From NCBI GenBank assembly GCA_049423065.1, contig JBMSQB010000033.1, positions 1 to 44,370 of the forward strand: a stretch of DNA of 44,370 nt, given 5' to 3'. The notes under the pieces were generated by a model. It worked only from the letters and a program-made list of their open reading frames with translations. It did no database searches and was not told the origin of the DNA. Each line of letters begins with the position of its first letter. The first letter of the stretch is position 1. This DNA is from SYIM01 sp041182885 (GTDB lineage Bacteria > Pseudomonadota > Gammaproteobacteria > Burkholderiales > Burkholderiaceae_E). The position numbers and the translations under genes were made by a program. This document shows, one piece after another, positions 8,017-15,789 of this stretch.

Positions 8017-9072
8017 TCACTCGGGTTCGATTCGCGCCTCGCGCATCACCTTCGCCCATTTGCTGCGTTCGCTTTTCATGAAGCGGTCGAGGTCGGCCGA
8101 GCTGCCGCCGAAATCGAACATGCCGAAGCCGCGCATGCGCTGGCCCACGTCGGGCTGGGCAAGAATGGTGTTCAACTCGCGATTGGTTCGTTCGATCACG
8201 TCGGCAGGGGTGCCTGCAGGCGCGACGATGGCGAACCAGCCCACGGCCTCGAATCCTGGCAGGGTTTCGTTGACGGTGGGCACCGACTCGAAACCGGGGA
8301 CCCGGCTGCGCGCGGTGACACCAATCACCCGCAGCCGGCCGCTTTGCGCATAGCTCGACATGGCGGGAATGCTGTCGATGTAAAGGTGGGTGAGGCCAGC
8401 CACGGTATCGGCGGCCGCCTGCTGGCTGCCTTTATAGGGCACATGAACCATGTTGATGCCGGCGGTGGCCTTCAGCATTTCGCCGCTGATGTGCGAGAGG
8501 TTGCGCGAGGCCGAGGTGGCAAACGACAGTTTTCCTGGCTCGGCGCGCGCGAGCGCAATCAGTTCGGCCATGGTGTTGGCCTTGAGCGACGGGGTGACCG
8601 CAAACATGAACGGGCTCACCCCGATGCTGATCACCGCCGCGAAATCACGGTCGGCATCAAAGCCGGTGGCTTTGAACGTGTAGGGGTTGATCGCGAGCGT
8701 GGACGCCTGGCCGAAGAGGAAGGTGTAGCCGTCGGCAGCGGCGCGCGCCACGGTCTGCGCGGCGATGTTGCCCGCCGCGCCGGGGCGATTGTCAATGATG
8801 ATCTGCTGGCCCAGTGCAGCCGACAGTTTGTCGGACAGCATGCGGGCGATGATGTCGGGCGCCGAGCCCGCAGCGGATGGCAGGACCCAGCGGATGGGGC
8901 GCGCGGGCCACGCCTGCGCCGACGCGAACGGGCTGGCGGATGCTGCGCCGAGCGCAGTGAGCGCGGTGAGCGCTCGACGGCGGCCACCGGAGGGTGGCGT
9001 ATCGGCGGGCGCCGACTCGGCTGCGAGACGAGACTTGGAATGGGGTTTCAGCGGGTTGGGACGCTCAGTCAT
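8017..9072 (-). CDS. Bug/TctC-family binding protein in the TRAP operon
   Basis: This is a 351-residue protein. The export signal is preceded by GGRRRALTAL, so Tat export is possible. Mature sequence WPARPIRWVLPSAAGSAPDI, then IIIDNRPGAAGNIAAQTV, IDSIPAMSSYAQSGRLRVIG and PAGTPADVIERTNRELNTIL are Bug-family landmarks. It is the last gene of the operon, 36 bases after dctM, with GAGGAG before its ATG. A TctC receptor beside a complete TRAP transporter that already has its own DctP receptor is unusual. It could sense or shuttle the same compound, or feed a TctAB pair elsewhere (inference). Confidence 0.9.
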   Translation of the reverse strand: MTERPNPLKPHSKSRLAAESAPADTPPSGGRRRALTALTALGAASASPFASAQAWPARPIRWVLPSAAGSAPDIIARMLSDKLSAALGQQIIIDNRPGAAGNIAAQTVARAAADGYTFLFGQASTLAINPYTFKATGFDADRDFAAVISIGVSPFMFAVTPSLKANTMAELIALARAEPGKLSFATSASRNLSHISGEMLKATAGINMVHVPYKGSQQAAADTVAGLTHLYIDSIPAMSSYAQSGRLRVIGVTARSRVPGFESVPTVNETLPGFEAVGWFAIVAPAGTPADVIERTNRELNTILAQPDVGQRMRGFGMFDFGGSSADLDRFMKSERSKWAKVMREARIEPE

Positions 9073-9108
9073 TGCACGCTCCTCAAAAATCGGCTTTCCG
9101 AACAGGTC

Positions 9109-10383
9109 TCAGAAGAACAGCCGCATGCCGGCCAGTGAAATCACCGGCACATAGGTGATCAGCGCGAGCGCAATCAGATAGAGCACCAGAAACGGGACGA
9201 TGCCGCGGTAGATCACCTTGAGCGGCAGACCCAGCACCGATTGCGCAACGAAAATATTGATGCCGAACGGCGGGTGAAAGAGACCGATGGCCAGATTCAC
9301 GGTGAGCACGATGCCAAAGTGCACCGGGTGGATGCCCGCCGACTGCACGATTGGCATGAGGAGTGGCGTGAGGATGAGGATGGCTGACAGCGGGTCGATA
9401 AAGCAGCCCACGAGCAGCAGCAGCAGATTGAGTGCGAGCAACACCTGCCAGGTGGAGAGTTCGAGCGCCTGCAACCAGGCCACCAGCGCAGCTGGCACCT
9501 GGTTCACCGTGAGCAACCAGGCGAAGATACTGGCGCAGGCGACGACGATGAGAATTTGCGCGGTGAAATAAGCGGTTTGGCTGGCGGCCTGAATGATGTC
9601 GCGCCAGGAGAGTTCGCGGTACACGAAGCGGGTGACGAACGCCGCATAGACGCACGCGACCGCCGCCGCTTCGGTGGGCGAGAACACGCCGCCGTAGATG
9701 CCCCCCAGAATGATGACTGGTGCACCAAGCGCCCAGAGCCCTCGGCGCAGCGCCCGCAGGAAGCGGCCGGCCTCGAACGGCGCACCCCCGGGAATACCGG
9801 CCCGTCGCGCATACCAGACCACATAGAGGGCGAGCATCAGGCCGATGAGAAGCCCCGGGAAGATGCCGGCGGCGTAGAGCCTGGGTACGCTCTCCTGCGC
9901 CGCGACGCCGTAAACAATCATTGGGACGCTGGGCGGAATGATGATGTCGATTGCACCCACTGCGGTGATGAGCCCGGCGGAAAAATGTTCGGGATAGTTC
10001 GCCCGCCGCATGGCAGGCACCATGATGCGACCCACGGTAGCGACGGTGGCGGCGCTGACACCCGAGATGGCACCGAAGATGGCTGAGGTGCCGACGGTGG
10101 TTACGCCCAGACTGCCGCGCACGTTGCCCACGCCGGCCTGGACTGCATCCACCAGTCGCTGCGCGACGCTGCCGCGGCCCATCAGTTCGCCGGCATAAAT
10201 GAAGAACGGAACCGCGAGGAGAGCGAAGGCATCGATCGAACCGAACAGGTTCTGGTGAATCACATTCAGTGGCGTGTTCGAAAAGAACATCAATGCCACT
10301 GCGCTGGAGGACAGCAGGACCAGGTAGATGGGAAAGCCCGCAAGGAGCAGCACAATCGGCAGGAACCCAAGGGCAAAACTCAT
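9109..10383 (-). CDS. dctM: TRAP transporter large permease DctM
   Basis: The 424-residue polytopic protein has about 12 hydrophobic segments and matches the DctM family. Landmarks include NVRGSLGVTTVGTSAIFGAI, IDIIIPPSVPMIVYGVAAQE, GGIYGGVFSPTEAAAVACVY and the C-terminal NLAIGLFHPPFGINIFVAQS. The large subunit carries solute and sodium ions across the inner membrane. Its ATG overlaps the dctQ stop by 4 bp (ATGA). It belongs to the dctP-dctQ-dctM set, which supplies the substrate of the enzymes encoded upstream in the same operon (inference from context). Confidence 0.95.
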   Translation of the reverse strand: MSFALGFLPIVLLLAGFPIYLVLLSSSAVALMFFSNTPLNVIHQNLFGSIDAFALLAVPFFIYAGELMGRGSVAQRLVDAVQAGVGNVRGSLGVTTVGTSAIFGAISGVSAATVATVGRIMVPAMRRANYPEHFSAGLITAVGAIDIIIPPSVPMIVYGVAAQESVPRLYAAGIFPGLLIGLMLALYVVWYARRAGIPGGAPFEAGRFLRALRRGLWALGAPVIILGGIYGGVFSPTEAAAVACVYAAFVTRFVYRELSWRDIIQAASQTAYFTAQILIVVACASIFAWLLTVNQVPAALVAWLQALELSTWQVLLALNLLLLLVGCFIDPLSAILILTPLLMPIVQSAGIHPVHFGIVLTVNLAIGLFHPPFGINIFVAQSVLGLPLKVIYRGIVPFLVLYLIALALITYVPVISLAGMRLFF

Positions 10384-10880
10384 GGGGTGTCCTGGTCGGA
10401 TGGAGCCTGAGCCCAGCGTCGCGCAAGCAGATGCCAGAGCGCGCCCGCTGCGATCAGCGTAAACCCGATGGCGACAGCGGCGTGTGGAATGGCCATCGGG
10501 ATGTTGGCGGCGTCGCTGTGCCGATCGAGTTCAGCCATGGTGATGACGAATTTCCATGACTGGAGCGCGACCACCGCCGCGGTGGCTACCAGCAGAAGGA
10601 GTTCGATCAGGCGCAAGGCCCGTTGCACGGCCCGGGGGAGTGCGCGCACCAGCACGTCCATGCGCAGATGCGCGTTTCGCCAACCCACCACCACAGCCCC
10701 CAGAAACGCCATCCAGACCATCAGGTAGGTCTGGATTTCATCGGCACCGAAGATTGCCTGGCCAAACACATAGCGGCCCACCACGTTGGCGAAATTCAGG
10801 CAGACGGCCGCGATCACCAGCAGTCCGAGCCCGGTGAGCAGCGCGTCGGCCAGACGCTCAATCGCGCGCTCGATCATCAC
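10380..10880 (-). CDS. dctQ: TRAP transporter small permease DctQ
   Basis: The 166-residue protein has four predicted membrane segments, the normal DctQ size. VGRYVFGQAIFGADEIQTYL and WMAFLGAVVVGWRNAHLRMD are the conserved DctQ region. It lies 3 bases after dctP and overlaps dctM by 4 bp, so all three TRAP subunits are translationally linked. Confidence 0.92.
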   Translation of the reverse strand: MMIERAIERLADALLTGLGLLVIAAVCLNFANVVGRYVFGQAIFGADEIQTYLMVWMAFLGAVVVGWRNAHLRMDVLVRALPRAVQRALRLIELLLLVATAAVVALQSWKFVITMAELDRHSDAANIPMAIPHAAVAIGFTLIAAGALWHLLARRWAQAPSDQDTP

Positions 10881-10883
10881 GGA

Positions 10884-11879
10884 TTACTTCAGCCGGTCGG
10901 CGGCCTGCACGAGCGCGTCGTACTCGGCCTGGACTGCGGGGTTCCGCGCCAGCAGTTCGCCGCCAAGCTTGCGCAGATCCGCCATCATCCTGGTCTGCTC
11001 GGGCGCCGGAAGCTTGAGGAGTTGTCCGCCATTCTGGGTCCAGCCGTCGTTCGCGCGTTGAATCGTGGCGGCGGCGAAACCGAAGGCCACCTTGTCGACT
11101 GCCGCACCGGCCTCGTCGATCGCCTTCTGGAGATCGGCGGGCAGGCTCTGGAACCATTTGCGGTTGACCACGACCGTGGACACGACGATGCCCGGGTGAA
11201 TTTCCGTGACGGCCTTGGCCGCGTCATAGAACTTCATGGGGGTGAGCACCGGAATGCCCGCCAGCAGACCGTCGATCGCCCCGCTCTGGAGCGCTGGCAG
11301 CACTTCATTCAGCGCCATGGGAACGGGCGTTGCACCGAGCGCTTTCATGGGTTCGATCTGAAGCGGGGTGGCAAACACGCGGATCTTCTGGCCCTTGAAG
11401 TCGGCGAGGGTACGAATGGGTTTGCGTGACAGAATCACCACCGGGCTGTTGTAGAAAACGCCGATGCCCTTGACTCCCTTGCCCTCGCCAATCGCGAGCG
11501 CCCGGGGCCGATAGCCGGCGTCGCCCAGCACGCGGCCCAGATGCTCGGGAGACTCGAACAGCCCGATTGCGTCCAGCGCCTGGAAACGCGGCTCGGTGCC
11601 GACCAGAAACGAGGTGGGGGTGACGAAGGCCTCGATATTGCCGAGCACCACGCCCTCGACCATGCGCGGAATCGCGCCCAGCTGGCTCGCGGGATAGATC
11701 TCCACCTTGATACGGTCGCCAGCGCGTGGTTTCAGTTCGGCCTCGAAGCGGCGTAGCCATTCATGCTGCACGTCATTGATGGTGGCGCTCGCCATTTTCA
11801 TGGTGACGGTTTGCGCCTGCGCGGGTGCAATCAGCGCGGCGGTCAGCAGCGCGAGAGCGGTGGTGCGTCGTAGTGTCAT
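10884..11879 (-). CDS. dctP: TRAP transporter substrate-binding protein DctP
   Basis: The 331-residue precursor starts MTLRRTTALALLTAALIAPA and is cleaved near AQAQ. The family core is clear: RKPIRTLADFKGQKIRV, containing the arginine that usually binds the ligand carboxylate, then MALNEVLPALQSGAIDGLL. It is the periplasmic receptor of the TRAP system. Start 11879 has AAGGAGAG just upstream; the open frame runs much further but overlaps the GMC gene and lacks family sequence. The likely ligand is an organic acid, given the conserved arginine and the catabolic neighbours. Confidence 0.93.
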   Translation of the reverse strand: MTLRRTTALALLTAALIAPAQAQTVTMKMASATINDVQHEWLRRFEAELKPRAGDRIKVEIYPASQLGAIPRMVEGVVLGNIEAFVTPTSFLVGTEPRFQALDAIGLFESPEHLGRVLGDAGYRPRALAIGEGKGVKGIGVFYNSPVVILSRKPIRTLADFKGQKIRVFATPLQIEPMKALGATPVPMALNEVLPALQSGAIDGLLAGIPVLTPMKFYDAAKAVTEIHPGIVVSTVVVNRKWFQSLPADLQKAIDEAGAAVDKVAFGFAAATIQRANDGWTQNGGQLLKLPAPEQTRMMADLRKLGGELLARNPAVQAEYDALVQAADRLK

Positions 11880-11914
11880 GGTCTCTCCTTGCCGTGTCCG
11901 GCGTGATGTGGGTA

Positions 11915-13594
11915 TCAGGCGGCGAGCGCTGCGCCGCCTTGGGTGGCATGCGCAGAATCGGGGAATTCGGGCGCAAGCGGTGCATGCCCGCGAATGAGGT
12001 CGGCGGCCCGCTCGGCGATCATCATCACCGCGGCATTGATGTTGCCGCCAATGAGGCTGGGCATGACCGATGCATCGATTACCCGCAGGCCGTCGACGCC
12101 AAAGACGCGAAGTTCCGGGTCGACCACCGCGCCATCGCCGGGATCGATGCCCATTCGGCAGGTGCCAAGCGGGTGGTGAACGGTGATTGATACCGCGCGG
12201 ATGTGGGCGTCGAGATCGGCATCCGTGGTTTTGCCCGCGCCGGGGGCACGCTCGGCTGCCACGAAGCGGCCGAGTGCCGGCTGCTCGCCCAGGTTGCGCG
12301 CAAGGCGCAGACCCGCGCGCAAGGTCTGCCAGTCGTGTTCGGCATCGAGAAAATTCTGCCGGATGCGGATCGGTTGTCGGGGATTGGCCGAAGCGAGCTC
12401 CAGCCGGCCGCGGCTGTGTGGCCGCAGAACAATGGCCACCGTTGAAAACCCGTCCTCGAACGGCCGCCGGAAAGGACGCAGCCACGGAGTGGCATTGAGC
12501 GGTCCTCCATGGAACAGCAGCTGGATGTTGGGCACGGGCTCGGCGTCGGAGGTGCGCAGAAACGCAGTGAGCGGTGCAGGCAGATCGGTGGCGTAGCCCC
12601 GGCCGAAAAAATGTGCGTTGACGAGATGCCGCACGATCCGGTCGGCACGCATGTTGTACTGAAACGGACCGGGCTCGCGCCGCCGATAGGCAACCGGCGC
12701 CATGACATGGTCCTGCAGATTGCGGCCCACGCCAGGGAGCGCGGTGTGAAGCGCGATGTCATGCGGGCGCAGATCCTCGGGGGCGCCGATGCCCGAGAGC
12801 ATGAGGAGTTGCGGTGTGTTGATGACGCCGCCTGCGAGCAGCACCTCGCGATCGGCAAGCGCCACGCGCCGGTTTCCATCAACTTCGTATTCAACGCCCA
12901 CCGCGCGCCGGCCGTCGAACACCAGCCGGGTGGCAAGCGCCCGGACTTGTACCGTGAGCCCGGGGCGCTCCATGGCAGGGCGCAGATAGGCGCTCGCGGA
13001 GCTTGCGCGGCGGTTGTCGCGGATGGAGCACTGAAACAGGCCGAAGCCTTCCTGCTGCGCGCCGTTGTAGTCGGGCGTGATGGGATGACCGGCGCTGGTG
13101 GCCGCTTCGAAGAAGGCATCAAAGAGCGGATCGGGATAGCGGTTTTCGCGCACCGCCACCGGGCCGCTGCCGCCGCGGAAGGCCGATTCGCCGCCCTCCC
13201 AGCTTTCGGTGCGGCGGAAATAGGGGAGTGCGTCGGCATAGGACCAGCCGGCAAGCCCGGAGGCCGCCCAGCGGTCGTAGTCGGCGCGGTGCCCGCGCAC
13301 CCACGCCATGGCATTGATCGAAGACGAACCCCCGATCACGCGGCCTCGTGCACACTCGACCGCACGACCGTTGAGATTCTCCTGAGGCTCGGCGAAGTAG
13401 CCCCAGTCGTGCAGGCGTTTGCCGAGAATGCGGCCCCAGCCAAACGGGATGTGGATCCAGGGATCGCGATCCCAGTCGCCAGCCTCGAGCAACAGCACGC
13501 GGGTGCCAGGGGTTTCCGACAACCGGTTGGCGAGCACGCAGCCGGCCGAACCCGCACCGACGATCACATAGTCAAAGCTTGCGCGTTCGCTCAT
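11915..13594 (-). CDS. GMC-family oxidoreductase (choline dehydrogenase-like)
   Basis: The 559-residue flavoprotein opens with DYVIVGAGSAGCVLANRLSE, the ADP-binding motif for FAD. The GMC signature follows in VIGGSSSINAMAWVRG. The C-terminal catalytic region reads VHHPLGTCRMGI, then VIDASVMPSLIGGNINAAVM, keeping the His and Asn of the active site. GMC enzymes oxidise alcohols, with quinone, oxygen or other acceptors. It lacks a signal peptide, so it is cytoplasmic. It sits 13 bases after the GST gene and 35 bases before dctP. By context it probably oxidises an alcohol group of the imported compound or of an intermediate. Confidence 0.92.
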   Translation of the reverse strand: MSERASFDYVIVGAGSAGCVLANRLSETPGTRVLLLEAGDWDRDPWIHIPFGWGRILGKRLHDWGYFAEPQENLNGRAVECARGRVIGGSSSINAMAWVRGHRADYDRWAASGLAGWSYADALPYFRRTESWEGGESAFRGGSGPVAVRENRYPDPLFDAFFEAATSAGHPITPDYNGAQQEGFGLFQCSIRDNRRASSASAYLRPAMERPGLTVQVRALATRLVFDGRRAVGVEYEVDGNRRVALADREVLLAGGVINTPQLLMLSGIGAPEDLRPHDIALHTALPGVGRNLQDHVMAPVAYRRREPGPFQYNMRADRIVRHLVNAHFFGRGYATDLPAPLTAFLRTSDAEPVPNIQLLFHGGPLNATPWLRPFRRPFEDGFSTVAIVLRPHSRGRLELASANPRQPIRIRQNFLDAEHDWQTLRAGLRLARNLGEQPALGRFVAAERAPGAGKTTDADLDAHIRAVSITVHHPLGTCRMGIDPGDGAVVDPELRVFGVDGLRVIDASVMPSLIGGNINAAVMMIAERAADLIRGHAPLAPEFPDSAHATQGGAALAA

Positions 13595-13607
13595 GGCGGG
13601 CTGCCGC

Positions 13608-14207
13608 TCAGCCTGCTGCCGTGGCGGTGCGGAAGGACGCGCGCGCGTTCAGACGCTCGAGCCATGCCGAGATGCCGGGTGTGGGCGGCAGCCCGAACGG
13701 GAAGGCCACACAGCGACGCACCACCGGCCCGAGCGCGATGTCGGCGATGGTGAAGGTATCGCCCGCCACCCAGCTTGATTTGGCGAGTTGACCATCGAGG
13801 ATCTTGAGTTCCGCGGCCAGGTTTTTGCCGGTGTCGGGGGCGCGCTCCGCCTCGGGCTTCTTGGCATCGCGAAAGCCCGCCAGAAACACCGGGTTGAGCG
13901 AGGCGAGGGTCCAGTCCATCCAGCGATCCACCTGACTGCGGACGGCCAGATCGGTGGGATAGAGGCTGGACGCTTTTTCCTTGGCCGCCACATAGCGCAG
14001 GATGGCATGCGATTCCCAGATCGAGACGCCGCCATCTTTCAGGGTGGGCACCTTGGCGGTGGGGGTCATGGCCAGATATTCGGCGGTGGTGGTGTTTTCG
14101 AACTGGCGTCCGTAATCGTGGCGCTCATAGGAAATGCCGAGTTCCTCGAGCAGGAACATCACTTTCTGAACGTTGCCGGAGGTGGCCCGGCCGAGCAGCT
14201 GATACAT
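13608..14207 (-). CDS. Glutathione S-transferase family protein
   Basis: The 199-residue protein has a thioredoxin-like N-terminal half (LLGRATSGNVQKVMFLLEEL, with TAKVPTLKDGG and the glutathione-contacting WESHAILRYVA). The helical C-terminal domain contains the conserved WVAGDTFTIADIALGP. A serine (residue 10) sits near the expected catalytic position. The AAGGAGAA upstream supports the ATG. In an operon with a ring-cleavage-type cupin, a glutathione-dependent isomerase or dehalogenase role is possible. The operon has no fumarylacetoacetase-type hydrolase, so a standard gentisate route cannot be claimed. Confidence 0.9.
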   Translation of the reverse strand: MYQLLGRATSGNVQKVMFLLEELGISYERHDYGRQFENTTTAEYLAMTPTAKVPTLKDGGVSIWESHAILRYVAAKEKASSLYPTDLAVRSQVDRWMDWTLASLNPVFLAGFRDAKKPEAERAPDTGKNLAAELKILDGQLAKSSWVAGDTFTIADIALGPVVRRCVAFPFGLPPTPGISAWLERLNARASFRTATAAG

Positions 14208-14260
14208 GGAGTTCTCCTTGCGCCGCCTGAATGTGCGCTGAACAGTGGATGGATGGGGTG

Positions 14261-14641
14261 TCAGGCCGACAGCGGCTTGTAGGCCACCATCTCGATTTCG
14301 ATTCTGGTGCTGATGACGGCGCGCGCCTCGACCGTGGTGCGGGCGAGCCGTCCCTCCGGGAAATATTCCTTGAAGACGCCGTTGTAGCGGCCGAAATCAC
14401 GCGCGTCTTCGAGAAAGGTGGTGACCTTCACCACATCATCGAGCGAGCAGCCGGCGAGCGCAAGAATCCGCTGGCAGGCGAGGATGGTGGCGCGGGTTTC
14501 TTCCTCGATGGTGCCGGACACCATGTTGCCGTGCTCGTCCTTGGCCACCTGACCGGACAGGAAGACGAAGTCGCCAGCGCGCACCGCCGGGTGGAAGGGC
14601 AGGTTGGGGTTCTTTTTGCCGAAGGTCTGAATGGTGCTCAT
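14261..14641 (-). CDS. RidA/YjgF family protein
   Basis: The 126-residue protein has the RidA fold markers FVFLSGQVAKDEHGNMV, DVVKVTTFLEDARDFGRYN, LARTTVEARA and the final strand RIEIEMVAY. RidA proteins are trimeric and hydrolyse reactive enamines or imines; others in catabolic operons act as deaminases or have unknown roles. Its presence suggests that a nitrogen-containing or enamine intermediate is formed in this pathway (inference). A GAGG lies upstream of the ATG. It follows the LVIVD gene by 7 bases. Confidence 0.9.
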   Translation of the reverse strand: MSTIQTFGKKNPNLPFHPAVRAGDFVFLSGQVAKDEHGNMVSGTIEEETRATILACQRILALAGCSLDDVVKVTTFLEDARDFGRYNGVFKEYFPEGRLARTTVEARAVISTRIEIEMVAYKPLSA

Positions 14642-14648
14642 GGTGGGT

Positions 14649-15782
14649 TTACCTCGGGAAACATTCGATGATGTCCAGCCCCTGCTGGCGATCGATCAGA
14701 TAGACAAGTCCGCGGTCGTCGATGGTGACATCGTTGGACGACACGCGAGCGCAGCCGGCGGGCGGATCGGGCTCGTAGAAGCCCACCTCCTTGGGTCGGA
14801 ACGGATCGGCGATGTCGATCAGACGAAGGCCCTGGGCAAACCAGGCGAAGGGAATCACGGTGCCGTTGAAACGTTCAGAGGGCTGGTGGCAGCCGGTCAT
14901 GTGCTCCTGGGGCTCGCCATCCGGATCGATGCCGTCGACCTGGAAGGTGGCAATCGGCAGCGGCTGGGTTTCCTCGCTGATGTCGTAAATCCAGGTGTAG
15001 GCGGGGGGAGAAGGGCGCAGTTTGGCCACGTCTTCGTCGGCCACCACCAGAATGCTCCGCCCCTTGAGCGCGACCGGAATGGGCAGTGCCGTGTGGGTGG
15101 GGTGCGGGTCGGCCGGACCAGGGTTGATGCCCGCCACCAGCTGCGGCCGTGACATGTCGGAAATGTCGAGGATGTAGAAGCCGTGATGCCAGTAGGACAC
15201 ATAGAGGCGATCGCCCAGACGCAACGGATGGTGGCAGCGTGGCCGGGTGTAGTTGTCCCAAGGGTAGTGCTCACCGCCCGCCACATGCTGCCCGGGAATC
15301 CACCAGCGGCCCACTTCCTGCGGGCGCGCCGGGTCGGCGAGGTCAAGAATCATCATGATGTTGCCGACATAGCCCTCGGCCGTAGGCGAGATGTAGGCGT
15401 AGCGGCCATCAAAGCTGAAGCGGTGAACGCCGCCGCCCACGGCGTTACTGACCTTCCAGTGCGTGATCAGCCTGGGCCGCGCGGGGTTTGATACATCGAA
15501 GATGCCCAGGCCGCCACCGAAATCGTCTGCGCCCTCCCGGAACTTTTCATAGTTCACGATCATGATGCCGTTCTGCGCGCGCACCTTGTGCGAGTGCCAG
15601 CCCATGGGCACCTGAAGCGTGGCGAGCAGCTTCGGATTGCGTGGATCGGCCACGTCATAGATGGAGGTGCCATCGGGCGGGCGCATCGCCGAGACATAAA
15701 GCGTGGTGCCATCGACCCAGGCCTGGCCGCCGCCGTGGCAATCGATATGCGAGACCAGCCGGGTGTTGTGTGCGCGGGCCAT
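14649..15782 (-). CDS. LVIVD-repeat beta-propeller protein
   Basis: This 377-residue protein is built of six or seven repeats with the LVIVD core: SIYDVADPRNP (40-50), GIFDVSNPARP (93-103), MILDLADPARP (144-154), YILDISDMSRP (203-213), WIYDISEETQP (264-274) and RLIDIADPFRP (320-330). It has no signal peptide. Histidines recur just before the blade strands (H63/H65, H120, H184/H185, H228/H230, H294, H299), resembling the inner-strand His clusters of metal-binding propellers. The metal role is inference. No function is established for the family. It sits 7 bases after the bicupin dioxygenase gene and 7 before ridA, so it is probably co-expressed with catabolic enzymes. Confidence 0.85.
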   Translation of the reverse strand: MARAHNTRLVSHIDCHGGGQAWVDGTTLYVSAMRPPDGTSIYDVADPRNPKLLATLQVPMGWHSHKVRAQNGIMIVNYEKFREGADDFGGGLGIFDVSNPARPRLITHWKVSNAVGGGVHRFSFDGRYAYISPTAEGYVGNIMMILDLADPARPQEVGRWWIPGQHVAGGEHYPWDNYTRPRCHHPLRLGDRLYVSYWHHGFYILDISDMSRPQLVAGINPGPADPHPTHTALPIPVALKGRSILVVADEDVAKLRPSPPAYTWIYDISEETQPLPIATFQVDGIDPDGEPQEHMTGCHQPSERFNGTVIPFAWFAQGLRLIDIADPFRPKEVGFYEPDPPAGCARVSSNDVTIDDRGLVYLIDRQQGLDIIECFPR

Positions 15783-15789
15783 GCTGGGC

